Shown here piece after piece: positions 58,840-64,000 of a stretch of 64,000 bases of DNA. The notes beneath the pieces were generated by a model, which was not told where the DNA came from, made no database searches, and worked only from the letters and a program-made list of their open reading frames with translations. Origin of the DNA: Hexactinellida sp. DTS-2022 (Eukaryota > Porifera > Hexactinellida). A program made the position numbers and the translations under genes. The stretch is taken from positions 4,154,001 through 4,218,000 of the forward strand of contig JAPNXP010000008.1 of NCBI GenBank assembly GCA_028753945.1, in the 5' to 3' direction. Within the stretch, counting starts at the first letter, position 1. Every line of letters starts with the position of its first letter.

Positions 58840-61800
58840 CTAAACGAATCTAGTTTCACTAACAGTAGATTGGGAGATAGGAATTTGCCCCAAGAGCGGA
58901 TTCCTTTCTGCTGCTGCTTCTCTGCAAGATGGATTTTGTTCCTGGTTGCTAAACGCTCTGTTTGTCCGGTTAGAGAATGTGAGATTCCTCCCAGTTCCGT
59001 TCCCCCCTCTCGTGTCTCTCCTGTCTCGTCTCCCGCTTTTCCCAAAGTACCTCGCGTCCGCTACGAAGTGCATTAGCGTGTGCACCCTGTGTATAAGCAG
59101 ACATATGAACTGGATGAAGTAGATCGAGCCGTAAATAACAACAAATAGCATCCCTATCATGTTAACAGTACCAAGTATTCTCAAGTATTGGAACTGTTGT
59201 GCGTCAAGAAGGAAGAACGCCAGTAGCCAAATTGAATTGGCAACTATGAGCACGAGTAAATAGTTGTTCCTCAACTCTTCAAGACCCGCTTTCAGCTTTC
59301 CCTCCTGTTTAGCATGAAACATCGAATTGTCCACTTTCAATATTTGTAGTTTCATTTGCCACCAGAACGTATCTTCTTTCTTGAACTCTAACACATCCAT
59401 TTCTTTCATGTTTCTCAAACACTCGTGTCCTTCCCTTAACCGCAACTCATCAGTTGTTGGGTACTCCAGTTTCTTAATCCCTTCTCGGAACCTCTCAAGG
59501 TGTCCGCGCTTTGTTATTCCCATCGTTAGCAGCTCGTCTTCCTTCATGCCGATGAGGTTGTCCATGTCGCTCTTAAACCCGTACCCTTCCTCTTGTAGTA
59601 CTTTTCCATAGGTATCTGGTAAGCTGAGCATCTCTAACCAATCGTATATGCCATTCGGAATGTGGGACGGTATGTCCGCTTCGAAAACGTAGATTTCTTT
59701 GATTGCCTTCAATATTTTGAGCACATGGCCCCGTTTTATGATCCCAATCGCGTTTAACTCAGCTTTATTCAACTTTGTAATCAAAGCGAGATTCTCGTAT
59801 CCGTTTTCACAGAAGTTGTCCCTGTATTGTGCCATTCCTATTTTGTCCAAGAACTGTCCTATCGACAGATGGTTCCAGCGGGTCGGGTGTATGCTTACTT
59901 GTAGCGAGTTAGGAATTTCCTTCCTCATGTAGGCGTGTCCCTGTTTCGCCTCCCCCCTCTTGGGTATCGTCTCGGGGAGCTCTGGGGGTATTTCAGGTTT
60001 TTCACGGACTTCTTCGGGCGCTTCCACTTTCTCCTCTTTAACTTCCTTTTTAAATTTTGCGCAGAATTGTATAATGTAGTCTCTTGCAAGCTTGAAATAA
60101 TGTCCCATGGATTTGGTTTCAGATTTTACTGTTGTTTCGCGGGTTCCCCAGCTCCTGTCAGTGAGGTTACAGAACGAATATATTATTAGTAGCAGATATC
60201 CTGACGGCAGGCAGATTATGTACCACACGAAGTTCAACACTTGGTATGCCTCGAATGGGTGCAGAATGGCTGCCACTGTGTACATAATGCCGAGGAATAG
60301 CAGGTAGAAAGTCGTGAAGGAGGTTAGGGTCCCTTTAAGGAACTTAGTTTCGAAATCAGTCACGCTGACATTGAACCAATATTTCTGTATACTCTCGTCG
60401 ACTGCTAACGCTCCTTGCCCGATCAGACCTATTACCACTGCTGTCATCATGAAGGCATACAGGCCGGTTAGGACCTTAGCTGTGTTCAGCTGCGTCTTCT
60501 GTGAGGTGTACAGACATACCAGCATGAATGCCCCGGCTATACCTAGCTGTACCGCTAGCACGATGTATTGGTTGATACTAAACGCCACGGACAATCCCCC
60601 TACCAACACGATTATCACAGCACCTGGACTCAGCATTGTAGACACGATGTTAAGTACTTGGTAGAATACGAACAGGTAGCTGATGTAATTGTTTCTCTTA
60701 ACGATCCGCGACCCGCTGGAAACTAGTTCGAATAAGTTTGCCAAAGTAGACGGGACCCAGCGCCGTCTCTGTTTATAGAATTCCTCAAAGTGGTCAGGAC
60801 AGAAAGTGAAGTTTTCTGAGACAGCACAGTACTCGAGTCTCCAGCCATGTTGCACCAGCAGCGTACAGAGCCACCGGTCCTCCCCCATATCTTTTGTGAG
60901 GAAGTCTTTCGCCAGAGACACGTTACTCGCGTATATCTGAACAACATCCCTCAGCGCGCTCGTCCTGAACAGAGAGAAGCACCCGGGACAACACAACACA
61001 GATCCCATAACATTTTCCGCTACCTTCTGAAACCAATGTCCCACTGCGTAGTCGAACACCTGGTACCACACGATGGGACCTGACCCCAAGGGATGTGTCC
61101 GTGCGCACACGCCCCCCACCGTACGGTCTCTGACCAGCATTTCTATCAAACTCTTCACTGACTCCGGCGTGAACACTATATCTGCGTCTGTTGTTAGTAT
61201 GAATGTCCTTTCACAGTGATCTATGTTGGCAGCCTCGGGATCCACTGCGTTCTGGTTATTATCATTCGGGATTCTAAAGAAGAGTATGTAGTACATGTAC
61301 ATCACTTGAGACCATCTCTTCTTGTTCTTAACTTTCTTCCCGTTCTTGCAGTGAATAACAAACCGCAAATGATTAGATACCAACCACATTAACTGCATTC
61401 CATAGGGCGTATACCTCTTCTGTCCATCTTTAAGTTTAACTTCGAAACACTCCTCTAATAATGAGATTAATCGCATCGCATACAAGTTGAGGTCCCTACC
61501 TTGATTAGCCCCATCGAAGAAAATATGTGACTCGAATGTTTGCCTCAGAAAACCGCTCGCTTTAGCATCTGCCACTGCTTTAATGGATAGCAGCAGATTC
61601 TTCATTTCCTCCTCGCTCTCGTGGTACATGGTGGAGCATATGAATATGTGAACATTGTCGTACTCTTTCGGGTCTGCGAAGGGTCCGTCGAACTCTCGTA
61701 GCATTGTATCCTCGACTCTTCTGTTCAACAGCATGTACTGTGCTAGGAAAACTGGGTTGTACGTTGGAAGGTGGAATAGGAGGGCGTCAGTTGCCATTAC

Positions 61801-63162
61801 TACCCTTGAGTTCTTAAAGAATTTGTAGGTATAAGCGAGCTGTGTCACTAGCAGAATTATCCCCAGGAAGATAAGAGTTAAAATCATTATGATGTGTGGA
61901 GTGTAGTTGTCGTTATCCGGGTGTATATAATGCGAAAACATAGTATGCGTGATGTTTGGCCATATTGGGCTCGTCCCATTATCTTTCCAGAACTGCATTA
62001 TGAATACTGTAAACGGAGTGCTGATTATTAATGGGAATATAAACCCAGATTGTTGAGAGCGAATACTACAGGCTATGTAGCTGATGGTGTATGCAAGCAA
62101 TGCGAATATTATATTAACCGCTAGGACGGCTGAAAGCGTGCCTCCTAAATCGAATGCATTTCCAAGTTCCTCGAAAAATGTATCCATGTTACCCAAGTTG
62201 TGTAATATAAAGATCACCGGTCCTATTATTAAGAAGGCAAAGAACCGAATTAGCGAGTACAGCAAGCCGCCCTTCCACCTGGCATTGGCCTGCACACATC
62301 TATCCGGTTCTCTACCGGAATCCACGAATTTGAGGAGTAACGCTTCTCTCACAGTTGCGAGCGTGAGGTGCGGTTGTACTGTTAGATTCTGGATATTGGG
62401 GCTCCATAGGAGAGATAGCATTAGCAGGCTTAGGATGAGAATTACGTAGGAAGAAATTTGCATACTTCTTTCACCGATAAGTTCTATTTGCAAATAATGC
62501 CCAATAATTAGCATGATGGGTATTCCAACTAGGGCCGCTGTATGTATTGTAAACGACAAAAATAGCAAAATATTTTTCCCAATGCAAGGCCATGAGAGTT
62601 TCATTCCGTCCTTAACTGTGTTTAAGGTTTGCAGCAGAATAGTTGCTGAGAAAGTCCCGGCCAGAATAAGCAGGAATATGTCCGGCTCAAGGTAGGGGCC
62701 CGAGAAGAATAAAATCTCGCTAATGCAGAGTATTTCTAACAATGTCACCGTTAATCCTATTATCAGAGAGATCGCGTTTGGCCAGGGGTAGGTTATAGCG
62801 TTCTTAGCGAAGGTCCCGACCAGGTAACAACGTACTGCATTGAATAGATTGGGCACCAGTACTATGAACATCAGCATTAGGAATCCCTTTACATTTTCTG
62901 AGAATTGAACATTTCCATCGATTTTGTTGAGTAAAGAGACTGTCTTTGCAAGGGTTATTTGGTTGAGAACAAGACTCAGCAGCATCACCGAGAATAACAC
63001 AGTGGCTACGACCCACTTTAGCACAGTGTACACACGCGCTTGCAGCTCTGGCTGTTGTCTGTCGATATTCTCCGATTCATTGTCTTTCGGTTCTGGGAGT
63101 TTTTGCAGACTTTGTATGTCTGTTAGCAGCGTGTTCGTAATGCTTGTTGCTTCAAATGCCAT
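58840..63162 (-). CDS. CHS: Chitin synthase with two SAM domains
   Basis: Single exon, 1440 residues. An N-terminal block of membrane segments (about 50-480) precedes the GT2 catalytic domain: FDGANQGRDLN, TTDADIVFTPESV (DAD near 658), EDRWLC (761) and the QRRRW motif (about 798), the acceptor and processivity site of chitin synthases. More membrane segments follow. Two SAM domains lie at about 1094-1160 and 1167-1230 (IGQFLDKIGMAQYRDNFCEN and IYDWLEMLSLPDTYGKVLQE), then one more membrane pair. It polymerises UDP-GlcNAc into extruded chitin at the plasma membrane. SAM domains may mediate clustering. No intron over 4.3 kb is striking for an animal gene. Confidence 0.94.
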   Translation of the reverse strand: MAFEATSITNTLLTDIQSLQKLPEPKDNESENIDRQQPELQARVYTVLKWVVATVLFSVMLLSLVLNQITLAKTVSLLNKIDGNVQFSENVKGFLMLMFIVLVPNLFNAVRCYLVGTFAKNAITYPWPNAISLIIGLTVTLLEILCISEILFFSGPYLEPDIFLLILAGTFSATILLQTLNTVKDGMKLSWPCIGKNILLFLSFTIHTAALVGIPIMLIIGHYLQIELIGERSMQISSYVILILSLLMLSLLWSPNIQNLTVQPHLTLATVREALLLKFVDSGREPDRCVQANARWKGGLLYSLIRFFAFLIIGPVIFILHNLGNMDTFFEELGNAFDLGGTLSAVLAVNIIFALLAYTISYIACSIRSQQSGFIFPLIISTPFTVFIMQFWKDNGTSPIWPNITHTMFSHYIHPDNDNYTPHIIMILTLIFLGIILLVTQLAYTYKFFKNSRVVMATDALLFHLPTYNPVFLAQYMLLNRRVEDTMLREFDGPFADPKEYDNVHIFICSTMYHESEEEMKNLLLSIKAVADAKASGFLRQTFESHIFFDGANQGRDLNLYAMRLISLLEECFEVKLKDGQKRYTPYGMQLMWLVSNHLRFVIHCKNGKKVKNKKRWSQVMYMYYILFFRIPNDNNQNAVDPEAANIDHCERTFILTTDADIVFTPESVKSLIEMLVRDRTVGGVCARTHPLGSGPIVWYQVFDYAVGHWFQKVAENVMGSVLCCPGCFSLFRTSALRDVVQIYASNVSLAKDFLTKDMGEDRWLCTLLVQHGWRLEYCAVSENFTFCPDHFEEFYKQRRRWVPSTLANLFELVSSGSRIVKRNNYISYLFVFYQVLNIVSTMLSPGAVIIVLVGGLSVAFSINQYIVLAVQLGIAGAFMLVCLYTSQKTQLNTAKVLTGLYAFMMTAVVIGLIGQGALAVDESIQKYWFNVSVTDFETKFLKGTLTSFTTFYLLFLGIMYTVAAILHPFEAYQVLNFVWYIICLPSGYLLLIIYSFCNLTDRSWGTRETTVKSETKSMGHYFKLARDYIIQFCAKFKKEVKEEKVEAPEEVREKPEIPPELPETIPKRGEAKQGHAYMRKEIPNSLQVSIHPTRWNHLSIGQFLDKIGMAQYRDNFCENGYENLALITKLNKAELNAIGIIKRGHVLKILKAIKEIYVFEADIPSHIPNGIYDWLEMLSLPDTYGKVLQEEGYGFKSDMDNLIGMKEDELLTMGITKRGHLERFREGIKKLEYPTTDELRLREGHECLRNMKEMDVLEFKKEDTFWWQMKLQILKVDNSMFHAKQEGKLKAGLEELRNNYLLVLIVANSIWLLAFFLLDAQQFQYLRILGTVNMIGMLFVVIYGSIYFIQFICLLIHRVHTLMHFVADARYFGKSGRRDRRDTRGGNGTGRNLTFSNRTNRAFSNQEQNPSCREAAAERNPLLGQIPISQSTVSETRFV

Positions 63163-63623
63163 TTGAACACAAGAGTGTACTAGCTAATAATATACACTCT
63201 TATATATACTGTCTAAGTATCGAGTTATAGTTACTGTTAATAATAATAATTACTCAACATGCTCTGTAATGCTTGTTGTGACCATAAGCTCCAAGTTTGG
63301 GATTTTATGCAATTGTTAGGGAGTTTGACACACCTTTAGGTTAATAGTATTACTTTTTAACTTATACGTATGTACGGTAAACTAGATTAAAACTACTGTC
63401 ATATATATGTAAGATATATGTAAGATATATGTAAGAAATAATTTATTTAATGGTTTAGTAATTGACCCCCCCTCCCTCCAGTTTTTGAAGAGATATCGTA
63501 TATCGTTTAGAGATATGTGACTCTACATATTCTCATTAGTACACAGGCTAGGAAACTAGTTAACTTGTAACGATTATTCCATGCTAGTTCAATGCTTTAT
63601 CCTCACATACGTGACGCCTCGTT
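63163..63623. other. Divergent promoter region
   Basis: Spacer between the minus-strand chitin synthase and the plus-strand GALNT gene. It holds three copies of a 13 bp repeat (TAAGATATATG type) at about 63405-63437 and nothing else recognisable. Confidence 0.5.
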
Positions 63624-64000
63624 ATGAAGAAATTAGTTCGATTTTGCGTGTCTTGCATTATAATATCAATCGTACTCCTCACAACACTGATACTATGGCT
63701 GCTAATCCCATCGAGAGCTGACCCCTATCTGCATTTCCCAGATCAGACCCAGCAGGATAATTCACAGCACGAAGATTCCCCAGTAGATACCAACCCCTCA
63801 CTTGGTAACCTAATGTACTTCGATGAACAGAGTTACATAGCCGGGACGCTTATAAAGCCTGGAGAAGATCCTTATGCTAAGCATGCGTTTAACCAAGAGG
63901 CTTCTGATGCTATTCCTGCCGGCAGAGACATACCTGACTACAGACACGTGCAGTGTAGGATAAAGGCTTACGGCTCTCAGCTGCCCTCCACTGCTGTCAT
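63624..64000 (+). CDS. GALNT: Polypeptide N-acetylgalactosaminyltransferase, N-terminal part
   Basis: Open from ATG 63624 to the window end (125 codons, incomplete). A short cytosolic start, a membrane anchor at about 9-31 and a stem give the type II Golgi layout. DPYAKHAFNQEASDAIPAGR, then IPDYRHVQCR and LPSTAV, match the entry into the catalytic domain of GALNTs. These enzymes start mucin-type O-glycosylation by adding GalNAc to Ser/Thr. The rest, including the catalytic DxH and the lectin domain, lies beyond the edge. Confidence 0.8.
   Translation, partial: MKKLVRFCVSCIIISIVLLTTLILWLLIPSRADPYLHFPDQTQQDNSQHEDSPVDTNPSLGNLMYFDEQSYIAGTLIKPGEDPYAKHAFNQEASDAIPAGRDIPDYRHVQCRIKAYGSQLPSTAV

Noticed and set aside
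1..64000. tRNA, rRNA or bacterial operon structure
   Set aside because: No cloverleaf or rRNA segment seen on reading both strands, and spliceosomal introns throughout exclude a prokaryotic source.

Overview
The window is eukaryotic nuclear DNA. Genes are cut by spliceosomal GT-AG introns, mostly 60-400 bp. The gene set is animal: PHLPP, pericentrin-like PACT protein, HURP/DLGAP5, GALNT, BPNT2, PCBP, cilium proteins (ROPN1L, CFAP70) and a SAM-domain chitin synthase. The compact AT-rich layout, several orphan membrane-protein families and chitin synthase suggest an early-branching metazoan such as a sponge. That placement is inference; the species cannot be fixed from the sequence.

Layout. 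About 0.3-33.6 kb is almost entirely minus-strand: ZFR-like zinc-finger protein, intronless PACT coiled-coil protein, prefoldin 3 (VBP1), BPNT2, a 15-exon PHLPP with an opposite-strand membrane protein nested in one intron, ROPN1L, PEPCK, a small membrane protein, a HURP-like protein, MRPL52, a multi-pass orphan, an NHL-repeat protein and a 12-exon AT-hook/C2H2 protein. A plus-strand four-TM gene and a 1.8 kb foldback element break this block at 17-19.5 kb. At 34-36 kb two different tandem arrays abut. About 36.4-54.5 kb is all plus-strand: uricase, proteasome alpha2, GTP cyclohydrolase I, a 13-exon three-KH PCBP, three DsbA-like secreted proteins, two more four-TM proteins, a multi-pass orphan and CFAP70. 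A repeat-rich stretch (54.6-57.4 kb) follows, then minus-strand genes for a small coiled-coil protein and a 1440-residue chitin synthase, and at the right edge the start of a GalNAc-transferase.

Genes with long ORFs and no introns (PACT protein, HURP, CFAP70, chitin synthase, uricase) sit beside very intron-rich genes (PHLPP, PCBP, PSMA2, AT-hook protein). Introns and spacers are loaded with short TIR elements of at least six families, most with CAGT...ACTG termini and TA flanks. In two genes the element starts exactly at the 5' splice site.

Functionally the genes are mostly unrelated housekeeping genes: gluconeogenesis, purine degradation, pterin synthesis, PAP hydrolysis, proteasome, mitoribosome, centrosome/spindle, cilium, RNA binding. 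Interspersed are lineage-specific secreted and membrane families that look recently duplicated (DsbA-like trio, four-TM trio).
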